Source of the DNA: Sinohyriopsis cumingii
Taxonomy: Eukaryota > Mollusca > Bivalvia > Unionida > Unionidae
Reading direction: 5' to 3'
DNA length: 64,000 nucleotides
Assembly: GCA_028554795.2 (NCBI GenBank)
Contig: CM068835.1
Location: forward strand, 58,815,219 to 58,879,218
The notes beneath the pieces were generated by a model. It made no database searches. It was not told where the DNA came from and saw nothing but the letters and a program-made list of their open reading frames with translations. Positions within the stretch are counted from its first letter, which is position 1. Every line of letters starts with the position of its first letter. Positions 46,805 to 58,638 of this stretch are shown here, one piece after another. The position numbers were made by a program, and so were the translations under genes.

Positions 46805-46992
46805 GTGTTTGGTTTGGCCTTTTATCGTAAACCAACACAAGTAAGTTATTTAGTGCCAAGGCACTTTAAGTATAGTGCCTTGCCCAAGGACACACCATGG
46901 TAGCTAACCCAGGTTGGTCTGATGGTAGAATTTGAACCTACCTTATTTCACAGGTCCAGAAAGCTAACCACTGAGCCACTACAGCTCCCCAT
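46805..46992 (-). mobile_element. tRNA-derived SINE
   Basis: Minus-strand head: TAGTGGCTCAGTGGTTAGC (A box) and AGGTTCAAATTC (B box). Then a body with gtgtccttgggcaaggcac, a phrase shared by many invertebrate SINEs. Different from the two SINE families at 32.4 and 33.5 kb. Confidence 0.7.
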
Positions 46993-46999
46993 CTTATAG

Positions 47000-48410
47000 T
47001 GGAATGCTGGTATACTTTATGATCAAGAAGGATGGGTTGGGGTATGCATGTTGCATCTGAAAAAGGTGATGGAATTTTTGTTCACATATTTTAGTCATAC
47101 AATATGAATCATTTTCTATAGATTTAAGATTATCAGATCAAGTTAAGAAAAATCATATATTCTGTTTCTTGGGAATGTACTAAAATTCACTGTTATTGTT
47201 TGATTTTTTGGTAGTAAGCTTACTTGGTATTTTTTTCTTTTTAACTTGAATACCTAATTTGTTAACATCCTATTCTAAATCTTCATAGTTCTGTCTATTA
47301 AGTGACAACTGTTGATACATGTAGGGAAGTTTCTGTTTATATCTTTTGATTTTTGTGATTCTGGAAGTTGCAGTATTTGTTGTTGTATTATTAACCATTT
47401 CAGTAATTTAATGAATGCAGAGTATACTGCTCTATAAATGAAATTTAAGGGAAAATAATGTAAAAGTATGTTTCACTGCAAATATAGATTGTTTAAAATA
47501 ATATATCATTTATCATATGACTATTCAATTGTGGTAACTAGTATTCCATCGAATATCTATATATTAAAATATGTCTTTTCATACAGCTGGTGATCATTTA
47601 GATACAAGTCCAATTGAACATAATCAAATTATCAATGCAGGTGTTTTTATTAGTAGTAGTATTGCAAGTATAAGTGTTAGTATTAAGATTTCATATACAG
47701 GTATGATAAGTGTATCATAATGTTTAAATGATGCTCCTTGTTACAACATAAAATATGTTCATTGAAACAAATGGTTCACTGGTAAATTGGCAGCAAAGGT
47801 CTTCACTGAATTATGTTGCATAAACTATTTTACAATAAAACATATATGATGCATCTCAATTATGATGAATGTGAGGAGGAGGATTAATAATAATGCAATT
47901 TAAGTTATCTTCATAACATAAGTTCTAGCAGATGTGTAATTTTTATGTGGTTCATCATCAGTTTGAAACTGGTCTATGATTTCTGGATCTGGACATATCT
48001 GGTCCCCTGCTGTTGTGCTGCTATGGTCTTTACAGTTCATTAGGATATCAGTTACACTTGGTTTACATTTAGAACCCCATGGGATAGAATGCCCAGTTTG
48101 AAACTGAGAGAATGGTTAATTATCCATAATATAACTCCTGCAGTTATTATTAGGTTTGATATCAAGGTCTTTCTTTAAAAGCTTTTCAACTCAGGTTCTG
48201 TTCTACCATACAGATAAATAAAGTCAAATTCAAGGCTTTCAGATTTGTCCAGTTTGTTTCATGTGTTGCGGCAGACAGACTGTATATTGCCACTGTACCA
48301 TATAAATATCAGTGCTTAGTCTACTCTCAGTTGCTGTGGTTTGATTAGTTACAAGTGTCATCACATGTGACTAATTATTGACCAATGTAATGAAACTTGT
48401 ATAATTAGAA
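47000..48410. other. Gene-free stretch
   Basis: AT-rich; no supported exon or repeat. Confidence 0.4.
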
Positions 48411-48414
48411 GGCT

Positions 48415-48869
48415 GGACATAGTACACAATTAATTTTACTATATGTTCTCTACACTTGTTTCTCAGTACTGACCTTTCCACTGTGTGACAATCAATGCAA
48501 ATCATATGTTAATCTAAAATACCTTCAAAGATGACTTCACGGTGAAGTTCTTGTCAAAGGTTGACCTGCTCTTTTTTTAGATCATTGACTGTCAACATAA
48601 CAGCATGTAACCAGAACACATATTTCACTTCCGGATCATCACCAAGGCCTTATTACTCACTGTGCACTGTCGCCAAAATACATACAGACAACAACACCCT
48701 GAGCTCATATTATCAAGAATAAACAGTTACCTTTAAATCCCTACCAAAAATGCATAAATAAAACTCTTCTATCACCACCAAAATGAGAGAGGAAAAAATG
48801 TTCTAAAAATAGACTAGAACTACATTCGTGGGTACTGAACTGGAAGTATTAATTGTGATGTAATTCCTG
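48415..48869. repeat. 455-bp direct repeat, left copy
   Basis: Begins ggacatagtacacaattaat and ends aattgtgatgtaattcctg. It is nearly identical to 51651-52105; I saw two substitutions (near the ctctacac word and at cacatattt). This copy is bracketed by AGGCT on both sides (48410-48414, and again after two extra bases past the shared end), compatible with a 5-bp target duplication. No coding frame and no TG..CA ends. Confidence 0.85.
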
Positions 48870-48871
48870 AC

Positions 48872-50160
48872 AGGCTCCATGTTTTACGCCAATTTTAGTC
48901 AAACTTTTATATTTGCATGCTATACCTATTTCAACTTTATACATGAAGTCTTTTTGAATTTCCTTGCAAGGAAAACATGTGACACCTGTCAGAAAGTATG
49001 TAGTGCTGGTGTTCCACAGGGTGCAAGTTCTGGTCCAAGTGCTCTTGAGAAACCAAAACTAAATTTGCTATATCTTCCTTAATTATAGGAATTTTTCAAT
49101 GCAGTAAAAACCTAATTGTGATACAAGATAAGCCCTGTCTGAAAATATGTTTGAAAGTTACAAATGTTGATAAATTCAGTTTTAATGGCAAATTAAATAA
49201 ACATTTAAATTTTAAAAACTAAATTTTATTGAAAACTGAAATTTTCATACAAGTTTTAAAACACAGTTTGACAAATTTTAGACAGAAAAGTTGACTAATG
49301 AATGATATTTAAAACAAATGGTAGTTTGGGTCTGTATAACTGATAACATTTTCCCCAGGGGTAGTGAAGCATCATAGCTCATAGTGATTTTGGCAGCAAA
49401 CCGCAATATGCCTGTCCAGATGCATATAGGTGTACACACTAAAGAAACACTGACAGGTGCTATGTTCCACATTTATTGTGTCAGGTACTTAGGCAGTTGT
49501 TTCCATAGCTAATAGCACATTCAGATTTAAAGTTCTAATGGGACCACTACCATGTTTTATAGCAAAAATGCATTCCATTTCAATGTCGATAACAACAAAA
49601 GGTGGCAATGGGATAGGAAAATAGTTTCTAGGGAGGTTCTACCTTACTGAAAAATGGTGCTGATCTCTCTCATGAAAACCTAAGCCATGTCTTTGAGGTG
49701 CCATATATCAGTGTGGTGATATGAACTAATCTTGGTCACTTATGGCAGTACACTGCACATGCCCTTATGAAACCATGCTATTACCACCAGACTACTCAGG
49801 AGAGCTTCCAAGCTGATCCAACTCTAACACTCTGTTCCAGATACCAGGCTAGACCTGAAAAGATACAATATGTTTCACTTAATTCTAGAAAACAGTAAGA
49901 TCTATGTAAATGAAGTTAAAATGTGTTAGATATGGTGATTTCAAATTAACATTAAGGTTGCAAGCATGGGGGAAAATATTAAACTTGACAGAGTGACACT
50001 CAGAAATGTGAAGCAATGGCCATGTATTAAAGTGTTAAATTCATCCTAAAAGTATATGAGGTTTCTAGAAGCACATTTAGCCATTTACAAGTTAAATAAC
50101 TAATCATGTAGACTATGTATCATAAAGTTTAAGGCAATGTTGGGGTGGTGAGGTTTGATC
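48872..50160. other. Gene-free stretch between the 455-bp repeats
   Basis: AT-rich; no supported gene. A short segment at 48960-49060 (ggaaaacatgtgacacctgt, then gtgctggtgttccacagggtg) could be a scrap of a reverse transcriptase (AGVPQGA-like) but is too short to call. Confidence 0.35.
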
Positions 50161-50216
50161 ATTGGTGTAAACATTATTACATACCAGTATACAGGAAAGT
50201 CAAGTGACAATGTACT

Positions 50217-50880
50217 AAATTAGAATGTGTTACTATAAGCATTCTTATTCATGAGGGAAATAACAATTTTGGATATTGCAAGTGAATACAGCCAAATGTG
50301 GTCATACAAATCAACTATAAGCACCAATAAATCCTATATCATCAGCTAAATGTGAAATTCTCATCCCCAAAACTTGTAAACAAGGATGGAAATTTGCATA
50401 TGTGGGACATATACAATGTACTTGTTAAGATCAAATGTGCAAACATAATTCAAATGATCTATTTGAACATTTATATGGTATTTTGAAGAGTGTTGGTTAC
50501 CAATTATTAAGCTCATTGATTGAGTGGAATCAGATATCAGCTGATGTTTCAATACCGCACTCTGTCAAAGTACTAAACTGAAATATGTTACCATACATAG
50601 GCATATTCATGATGAAAATAACATTTTGGGATATTTTCAGTGCACATAGCCATAAATGTGCTTTACAGGTTCACTATAGGTACAATGTCAGCCTATATGA
50701 TGTACTGAATGTGAACTTTTGATCCCAAACATTCTAAAATGGATGGATATTTGTACATGTGGGATATGTAACCATGTACAAAGTTAAATTCAAATAATTT
50801 GTTTGAATGCTTCTTATGTAATCTTTAGAGTGTCAGTTAACAAATAGTATTAGTAATTAATAATGCATAAAGCAAGATGG
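50217..50880. repeat. Diverged tandem duplication, about 350-bp unit
   Basis: Two head-to-tail copies split near 50570; shared words include tattcatgagggaaataac / tattcatgatgaaaataac, tggatattgcaagtg / gggatattttcagtg and catatgtgggacatat / acatgtgggatatgt. Old, many indels. Confidence 0.7.
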
Positions 50881-50889
50881 ATCATTAGA

Positions 50890-51450
50890 ATTCCCATAAC
50901 ATCATATAGGCCACAATGCCGCACTACACCAATAATATCTTAACCTAACTGAACAATGAAATGGAATGCATTTTGTATTCAACTTACATCATTTTGCTTT
51001 TTTCTTACATCCAAGGGTAAATATACCTGGGGGAAGCATATTTTATCCCTTTGACCTGTATTTCATTCTCAGACAGCTTAAAATGATTTAGTACAGAACT
51101 TGAGTAGGTTCTAGTATAAAGTTTTCATCGCTGTCCTCTCACTAAATACCTTATAACTATGTTTATAAAGAATTACTGAAGGCTATACAAGCAGATGTTT
51201 GTTACTCAGGAAGTGACCCCATCGTAAACACATAAATTAACTGATTGGACCCCTAATAAATAGTCTGAATGGCCAATACAAATTATAATTTTGTCTTCAT
51301 GTATTTTTAATGAAGGTCTCATTTTGACTACAAAGATATTTTCTCTGACAAAATGTGACAAAAATCCAACATTGGAGCTTTTATATGGTGTAGGAATACA
51401 TACATGCTGATAACATTTAATATGATTCCCAAAAATATTATATATGTGCA
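50890..51450. other. Gene-free stretch
   Basis: No supported feature. Confidence 0.4.
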
Positions 51451-51454
51451 TTTT

Positions 51455-51560
51455 AGGGGTTTTTTAATTATTTTTTTTAATTTTTTAAAAATTTTATTAA
51501 AATTTTTAAAATAAAAATTAATTTTTTACTTTTAATTTCATTTTTATATTTTAAAAGTCA
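51455..51560. repeat. A+T low-complexity tract
   Basis: Nearly pure A and T with interlaced inverted words (aattttttaaaaattttatt). Confidence 0.85.
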
Positions 51561-51650
51561 ATATACATGACATATTAAAATTTCATGTGTCTATCATTAA
51601 TAATAAAGATTTTATACCAATTTAAACTTTGCTCCAATACTGCCCTGACA

Positions 51651-52105
51651 GGACATAGTACACAATTAATTTTACTATATGTTCTCTACATTTGTTTCTC
51701 AGTACTGACCTTTCCACTGTGTGACAATCAATGCAAATCATATGTTAATCTAAAATACCTTCAAAGATGACTTCACGGTGAAGTTCTTGTCAAAGGTTGA
51801 CCTGCTCTTTTTTTAGATCATTGACTGTCAACATAACAGCATGTAACCAGAACACGTATTTCACTTCCGGATCATCACCAAGGCCTTATTACTCACTGTG
51901 CACTGTCGCCAAAATACATACAGACAACAACACCCTGAGCTCATATTATCAAGAATAAACAGTTACCTTTAAATCCCTACCAAAAATGCATAAATAAAAC
52001 TCTTCTATCACCACCAAAATGAGAGAGGAAAAAATGTTCTAAAAATAGACTAGAACTACATTCGTGGGTACTGAACTGGAAGTATTAATTGTGATGTAAT
52101 TCCTG
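51651..52105. repeat. 455-bp direct repeat, right copy
   Basis: Same orientation and length as 48415-48869. The preceding bases CCTGAC match the end of the left copy (TTCCTGAC), suggesting this copy was once the right-hand member of a tandem pair. Confidence 0.85.
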
Positions 52106-52109
52106 GCTG

Positions 52110-54324
52110 TATTTAAAAACTCTAAAGATCTTAAATGTGTGCTAGAGGGTAGGGTTAGCAGTTATACTCCCAATTATGTTTGTGATGAGCAAAAGCAGCT
52201 GCACAAATTTGAGCTTTTAGTTTGGTTCTGGTAGGGTCAAAGGATGCAGGTACATTTTACATTCATTTTTTACTAGAAATAGCTATTTTCAATATTTTTC
52301 TGTGACAAGGCAACTAAAAGAATCAGTATGTGCCTTATGCATGAATAAAGTTCACTAGTACTATAACAAATTAGCATACTTTTCATCACCCCTCTACCAT
52401 CAAGATTTTTTTATATTTACCTCTGTAGCAGACAGAAATAAAAGTCGGCAGCTCATTTGCAGACTAAGTTACGCATATGATCTCCAATGCTCATCTAACT
52501 GTGACAGGCAGTCACCAACAAGCCAACCTATTTCCATGCCTAACTCAAAGTAAATCTGAACCACATTATAGATTTAGCTTATGTGTAAATTTATAAATGC
52601 TAGGCTTGTGATAATTAGGTTCATGCCTTCTACCTTAAAAATTAGAGGGATGTCAAAATACGAAACTATCCAGTGAGACCTATGATGTTAATTTTAATCC
52701 CTATGGGATTTGTGACATAAAAAACCCAAATGCTTTATGTATTAAAAGGTAACTAATGGGGGCAGGATCTGCAGTGAATCAATGGTTAGTATGCTAGACT
52801 CCTGATAAAAATGTTTGTGTTAAAATCCTGTTATCAAGTCAACCAGGTTACCTACTGCAGTGTACCCTTGCCTTACTCCAATTCCCTCAGTACTCAGTAA
52901 ACAACTAGTGTTGCTGTACATAACAAAACCAGTCCATATTGATTTTACATATTTTACTAAATCCTGACAAAAATAATTCTCTAAATAAAGAATGATTAAT
53001 ATGTGATGGTCTCGCATGTAATCAAACTCTTCCAAGCTTTTAATGATATGAACCGATTTATCAATGTTTATCAAATTTGCATGAAAAACTATTTCTTATT
53101 TGTCATCAAATATGTTCAATGTTTTGATCATATAAGCATTTCTGCTACATTAGATCAAAATAATCTTTTTGTCAGAAATAGAGCCCTTATAGTATTTGCA
53201 AGGTCAACCAATCAGATGCAGAATTTGAGTTTAATATGAATGAATATTTTTTTTACAAAATTGCTCTTTTGCTATATCTTGATGAGATAAATCTATTCAC
53301 CAAGTCTGATAAAATTAATGAGAAATAGTTTTAAGAGCAGTAGCAAGAATGGCTAGTGAGATGTAGAACCACCACATTATATGCATAGATTTTGCTTATA
53401 GCCTCAGACATACAAGCAAATAATTAAACAAGTCAGATCTAAATTGGATCATAAACACTGTTGTGCAAATCATAAGAAACTCTGCCAATCAGATGCAAGG
53501 TCACTTCACTACCATACCTTTATCACACTCATAATAAGCATCATTGTGAAACTTGACTATATAAGCCCAATGGCCAAGCATGATCAAACTTGAATCAGCA
53601 GTAGTGGTTATAACCTCATGTATTTGTATGCATCTTCACTTCTTCAATCTAGATCTCATTTATATAAGCATGTATTCTAAGTTTAGTAAAAACTGCACTA
53701 CATGTATAAATATTGCATGCGGTGGTAACATACTCAGATGAAAGATCACCTTATTATTATTAATGGTTAACACTCATCAAACTTCAAGGACAACTTAATG
53801 ATTTTAGCCTATATTGTGGAAGTATGGCTTTTAGGCTGGTTAAAAAACTCAACTAATCTTATACATGATCACATGTATATACTTGGATTTTGCTCATTAT
53901 TAGATTTATCCAAGATGTTGATTTAAGCCCAAAACCAAGTTTTATATAAACAAATTGATCAGAACTATGGACTCCGAAGTAGCTAATTTCTTACTGTTGA
54001 AAGACAGAAGGGGATGTGAAATAAATAACACACTCTGGACCATTACATAAACCCACTTAGCCTTTTGACCAGTTGAGATAAAATATCAACAATATGTTAA
54101 ATAAGATTGATAAATTATGTTTTCTCACATTACCTCTAGCCCTTTTCAACATGGATGGTATTTTTCTTCCACATATGTCAGCTCTTAATTAGTGGCCCTT
54201 TCCCATCATGAATGTTGTAGGTGAAACTCTCAGAATTAGGCTTTTTAAGTTATATCTGTAGAAGAAAAAAAACTATTGGTCTGCATATATCAATGTCACC
54301 ATTTCTGTATTAGATTAAAATACC

Positions 54325-54325
<1 letters not shown>
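52110..54325. other. Gene-free stretch
   Basis: AT-rich; no supported feature. Confidence 0.4.

Positions 54326-54326
<1 letters not shown>

Positions 54327-54356
<30 letters not shown>
54327..54356. repeat. (GT)n microsatellite
   Basis: About 15 GT units. Confidence 0.95.
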
Positions 54357-54358
<2 letters not shown>

Positions 54359-54359
54359 A

Positions 54360-55920
54360 TTTTAGAATTTAAGCAAACTTGTCTCCATGTGTTTATTTTA
54401 AAACTGATGATGATAACACATAACAGGTTCAATGGATAAAATGTTATTTCTTACTTCTTACAACTGCTCATTATATCTGAATTTACATTCAATGTTTGTT
54501 TTAATTAACATATTTGGGATAATGGGCAAATTATTTATTTTGTAGTTTATCATTATATCATTTACCAGTCTTTTATCATTCAAATATGTAAAATATAGTA
54601 CCATTATACTGACTTCATATTCTATATGATATCCCAGCAATACATATTAAGCAGATAAGTGCAAATAAAAATGTTCAGAATGTAAAATTTACTCCAAGCT
54701 CAAAGAAGATCAGCAAAAGACAATATCCAACAAATTACCAAACAAAAGGCGAAGTTAACGCAGTTACCTTTATTATGATGTCTCCAACACCAACGGTACT
54801 GTACAGCTACGTCTTCTGAGTTTTACCGTCATCTTGTCTTTCAAACCAGAATTAATTTCTTGAGCTCTTACAAAATGAAGAAACTTTTAAATACTATAAT
54901 TTAAGCAGCTTCTTTACATGCCATCAGATAAATTATGGCACAGTGTTATGTCTGTCAGCAAAACGCAACTTCACATTTGGACGGCGCGCTGTGTGGGCAT
55001 CGCCGACACAGCAACTGACATGAATTCTCTATTAGCAGACAATGATTCGGAATAAATCCTTCGCAAATCTAACATTCTCGATTTTTCATAGTTCCACTTT
55101 TCATTGTTGCATCTGTTTGATTGTACAATTGCTAATGATGTTCAATGAATCAACTTCAATTCATCTGCTGTCTGAAATCCCGGTTCAGTTGGTATTTTCT
55201 TCCGCGCATGATGCCGTGTAAATAAAAGATACGGTCGACATTCAAAGTGGTTTAGGTTAATTTATTATTTTTCTTTATTAAGGTCATTTGCAGAAAGTGT
55301 TTCGCTAGGGTGAGAAAAAAAAATATAACAAAAAGAAAACTTTCTTTTCCAACGCTAATACTGTATATATTTCAATTTGTGATTGATGCTATAAATAAAA
55401 AAAAAATGATAATAAAGCATTTTAGCCCGTGGCTTCGGCACGGCACTCGTTTTTGTGGGTTTTTTAAAATGTTGTTAGTGTCGTTTTGGGGTTGTTTTTT
55501 GTGTGTGTACCACACTAAAAAACATACCAGGTATTAGGCCTAACGTAGGAAAAGAAATTATCCTCTATTTATTACTATTCTTACTGTCAAATGACGCAAA
55601 AGTGATCAAATTGCTATTAAGATTTTGTTTTGTATAAAACTTACCGCTCGTTTTCCTCGAGATAAAGCAGCCACTTCAAAATGATTATAAAATCTGTGAC
55701 AGATGAAAAACGTGGTTTAAATAATTTGTAATCGTCTGCCTTAAAATACTGTAGGAATTTGCTAATGTATTTCATGGCCCTCGTTTGAATAGATACCAAC
55801 GATCATGTATATCGACCAAAATTTGTATATTCCTGCCCACAATCATGTATTTTGTATTAAACCGTACATTACACGAGCGCTCTGTGGCAAACTCGGGGGG
55901 GGGGGGGGGTCTCTATTATA
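54360..55920. other. Gene-free stretch
   Basis: No exon supported. The part around 54760-55240 is less AT-rich and has more CpG than its flanks, so a promoter is possible but unproven. A poly-G run lies at about 55897-55909. Confidence 0.35.
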
Positions 55921-55922
55921 CC

Positions 55923-56129
55923 CAGAGGCGTAGCTATGATATTTTGCGCCCGGGGACGAACTATAAAACTGGCGCCCCAGCCCCCTCCCCGTTTAATCAC
56001 ATTTTTGAATATTACCCTTGTTTACTTATTATAATGTAACGTTGTAAGCCTCATTTTGGCGCCCCTGTACCTTGGCGCCCGGGGACATATGTACTCCCCT
56101 TCCCCCCCCCCCCCCCAGCTACGCCTCTG
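55923..56129. mobile_element. hAT-type MITE with perfect 8-bp target duplication
   Basis: Ends CAGAGGCGTAGCT and AGCTACGCCTCTG are exact terminal inverted repeats. The 207-bp element is flanked by ATTATACC at 55915-55922 and 56130-56137. The interior has inverted GC-rich words (gcgcccggggac) and poly-C, with no coding frame. It must have moved with the help of another hAT transposase. Confidence 0.92.
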
Positions 56130-56290
56130 ATTATACCTGCTGTATCAGTTGAGAAATATATTGAACAGATCAGGCCCCAATACTCTCGCTCTGAAAAACA
56201 TTAAAATAATTATATGCAGAATATCGGTAGGTCTCCCTCTTGCCGAAAATGTCAGCACCGTATATATTTTGCAAGTAATGTAATGGGTAT

Positions 56291-56293
<3 letters not shown>

Positions 56294-56324
<31 letters not shown>
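56294..56324. repeat. (CA)n microsatellite
   Basis: About 15 CA units. Confidence 0.95.
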
Positions 56325-56326
<2 letters not shown>

Positions 56327-56329
56327 TTT

Positions 56330-57105
56330 GGGAGTGGGGTGGGGGCAATGGACAGATGCCCCATTTCCAAAAAAAAATAAAAAGTATTTTATATTTGTGT
56401 CTTTCCCCCTCAGATGTGTTCTACGTTTTATTAAAACAAAATTTTATATAAAAAATTTAGTTTTTAGAATTTTTGATGGGGTATTTATGTTTCCATAGTG
56501 TTATCTAAAGGGTTGTTCGTCCGAGTCTGGTTTCCCTCACCTTGCTCGAAGTTCCTTCCCTTGAAATGTTTTGTAACCTTTGCTATATGTCGCCTAGGTC
56601 TCAGTGTTTGCTATATGTAATGGTGTTATATTGTGTGTATGCTATATTTTCTTTATGTTTGAGACAGCAAGTATAGATCAAATATCTTTCCCAGTTGTAT
56701 TTCTTCCTTTATGATGTTATATTGTATCTTTTAATTTGTTTTATGGTTTTCTAATTTTGACGATGGAATGGTGTACTATTTAGATTTTGTTTAAAAAAAA
56801 TAATTTCCTATTTTATTATTCGAGTGATAATATGTGTCGTTCCTCATAATAGTCTTTAAAGATGTTGATAGGTAGGTTACGCTCGATCCAAGGTTCACGC
56901 TTCTTTATTCTCTATGTGTTTTTCCTGGGTCGCGTTAGGCCTCCTTTATTTAGTTTATCTGATTATGCTTTATTGAAAGATCCAAACGTATTTATGAGAC
57001 CACATTATTCTATAGTGGTCAACCATGCAGTGCGGGAGAAGTTAGTAGGGTTTTAAACTAAGTGTTATACAGTATGTATTTGTGTCTTTATTTTGTCTGT
57101 TTATG
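56330..57105. other. Mostly gene-free, with one coding-like scrap
   Basis: The plus frame ending at 57056 (from about 56930) gives protein-like residues DYALLKDPNVFMRPHYS before its stop. It may be the C-terminal remnant of a mobile-element protein. No family recognised. Confidence 0.3.
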
Positions 57106-57107
57106 TA

Positions 57108-57373
57108 GCAGCAGGAAGGGCGAATCCGACATTTGGTCCAATCGTCATTTGGTTTAATTGATACTTTCTGCACTCAGCGGATCCGGTGTCGTCAGCGCCT
57201 GGTAAAAAAAAAAACGACGTCGTCGTCGTTGTCATCGTCGAGGGGGCCAAATCGACAATTGTCCGGAACGTCATTTGGTTTAATTAATACCTTCTGCGCG
57301 CCGATCCCAGCGTCGTCAGCGTCCGGTAAAAAAGCGCGACGACCGCGTCGATGTCATCGCCCTCCCTGCTGCT
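57108..57373. repeat. Candidate left terminal region of the second viral element
   Basis: Bounded by an inverted pair AGCAGCAGGAAGGGCGA / TCGCCCTCCCTGCTGCT type (57108-57124 and 57357-57373). Inside are two direct copies of about 85 bp (57142-57225 and 57269-57346) sharing gtcatttggtttaatt and gcgtcgtcagcg, with CG-rich words and A runs. AG...CT outer bases are those of Polinton termini. No flanking 6-bp duplication matches across this short segment, so the partner terminal repeat is expected beyond 64 kb. Confidence 0.5.
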
Positions 57374-57390
57374 AAGTGGCTACTTACAAT

Positions 57391-58065
57391 TTAACCGAAT
57401 ATTTGGTCAAGTCCGATACGATATCGTGTCCGAGGATCATGTAAATTTATCGTTACAAATCCATGTGGGGTCGACTGAGCATGACTAAAAAAGTTTCGAA
57501 AAACATTAAAGTCCATGTCACCGCCGCACCATGTTTGCCAAATATTTCGTAGCGTGTGTGTATCAACGCCGTTGAATACAGCAAGAATATTACAGTTATC
57601 TCTGATTACTTTTGGAATCTGAGTGTATCGTTGAGTGACATATATCACGTCAGTGTTTTTATGCCTGCCTCTGGAAAATATCCTAGCTGGGTTTTTTTGA
57701 TTGTCTAACATAACATCATCGTACACGACTAGATTGTTAACGTCGCCATCAATATCATCGATACCTGGTGCATCATTGATATCTGTAATAAACTCAATAA
57801 CATTTTTTTCAGCGATCGCTGATGCATTCTCGTTGAAATCTTTCAACACCTCGTAGCATCGTTGATCATCCACGCTAGGGGCGATTAAATACAACTTATC
57901 CCACTTCATCCATCTCATTATTAAATTGAGTAACAATTGCGTCTTGCCGGATCCAGATGGTCCGATGATAATCATCCGGATCGAGTTTGGTAATGCTGCA
58001 ACATGCTTATCTGGTTCTCTTGTTTTAGTCGCCGAAAAATCAATTATATTCATATCTCTATACAT
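57391..58065 (-). CDS. FtsK/HerA-type packaging ATPase (A32-like)
   Basis: 224 residues from ATG 58065; the second Met (MNIIDFSA, 58053) is an equally good start. Walker A GPSGSGKT at residues 35-42; Walker B LVVYDD at 112-117; an arginine/sensor region VTQRYTQIPKVIRDN near 144-158. The short length and order fit the genome-packaging ATPases of Polintons, virophages and adintoviruses, which pump DNA into capsids. The frame is intact. It is head-to-head with the PLA2 gene: only 5 bp lie between the first start codons. Nothing lies between it and the candidate terminal region, so it is the outermost left gene. Confidence 0.9.
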   Translation of the reverse strand: MYRDMNIIDFSATKTREPDKHVAALPNSIRMIIIGPSGSGKTQLLLNLIMRWMKWDKLYLIAPSVDDQRCYEVLKDFNENASAIAEKNVIEFITDINDAPGIDDIDGDVNNLVVYDDVMLDNQKNPARIFSRGRHKNTDVIYVTQRYTQIPKVIRDNCNILAVFNGVDTHTLRNIWQTWCGGDMDFNVFRNFFSHAQSTPHGFVTINLHDPRTRYRIGLDQIFG

Positions 58066-58070
58066 AAATT

Positions 58071-58613
58071 ATGGATCTATATTGTGTGAAGTGTAGAGTG
58101 CGTACTGGCACAAATTATATGACAACCGTTACAACAAAAAATAACAGATCGGCGCTTACTGGTAAGTGTGTACAATGCGGTATAAAGAAATTTAGATTTA
58201 TTTCTATTAGACCCGGAGATGTTTTAAAAAAAAAGCGAGGAGGTGATATTGCAGCCAAGTTATCAAAACTCCCCGGAACCCCGTGGGCAAAGGATCCAGG
58301 AGAAAAACACCTCCCAGGATATAGCTACTGTGGCCCGGGAACACGATTAGATATCAGACTCGATGATCAAAATCAGCCCAAACCCGGTGAGTATCCAATA
58401 AACGCTATCGATAAGGCGTGTCATGCTCATGATGTTGCTTACTACAAAAGTAGCGATCTGCAACAGCGTCATATCGCGGACGTAAACTTAATTCACGCGT
58501 TAAATGCTATTCCTGATAAATCCTTCAAGGAAAAATTGGCTTCATGGTTGGTAAAATCGGCTATGAAAGGTAAATTAATGATTGGAAGCGGAGCTTCTCG
58601 CGCTGGTAATTGA
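58071..58613 (+). CDS. Zinc-ribbon plus phospholipase A2 virion-type protein
   Basis: 180 residues. The N-terminal zinc ribbon has C5, C8, C33 and C36 (YCVKC and CVQCG). The phospholipase A2 domain has the calcium loop YCGPG at 86-90 and the catalytic pair H120-D121 in KACHAHDVAYY, followed by the second helix (LQQRHIADVNLI). This is the form found in parvovirus VP1 unique regions and in adintovirus/Polinton virion proteins, where PLA2 activity helps particles leave endosomes. The frame is intact with all catalytic residues. It sits 25 bp upstream of the integrase start, same strand. Confidence 0.9.
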   Translation: MDLYCVKCRVRTGTNYMTTVTTKNNRSALTGKCVQCGIKKFRFISIRPGDVLKKKRGGDIAAKLSKLPGTPWAKDPGEKHLPGYSYCGPGTRLDIRLDDQNQPKPGEYPINAIDKACHAHDVAYYKSSDLQQRHIADVNLIHALNAIPDKSFKEKLASWLVKSAMKGKLMIGSGASRAGN

Positions 58614-58638
58614 AAACGCTAGCGTTTATAATAACAAC

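Noticed and set aside
48415-52105. LTR retrotransposon with 455-bp LTRs
   Set aside because: No TG..CA ends, no primer-binding site or polypurine tract, and no gag/pol motifs in the 2.8-kb interior.
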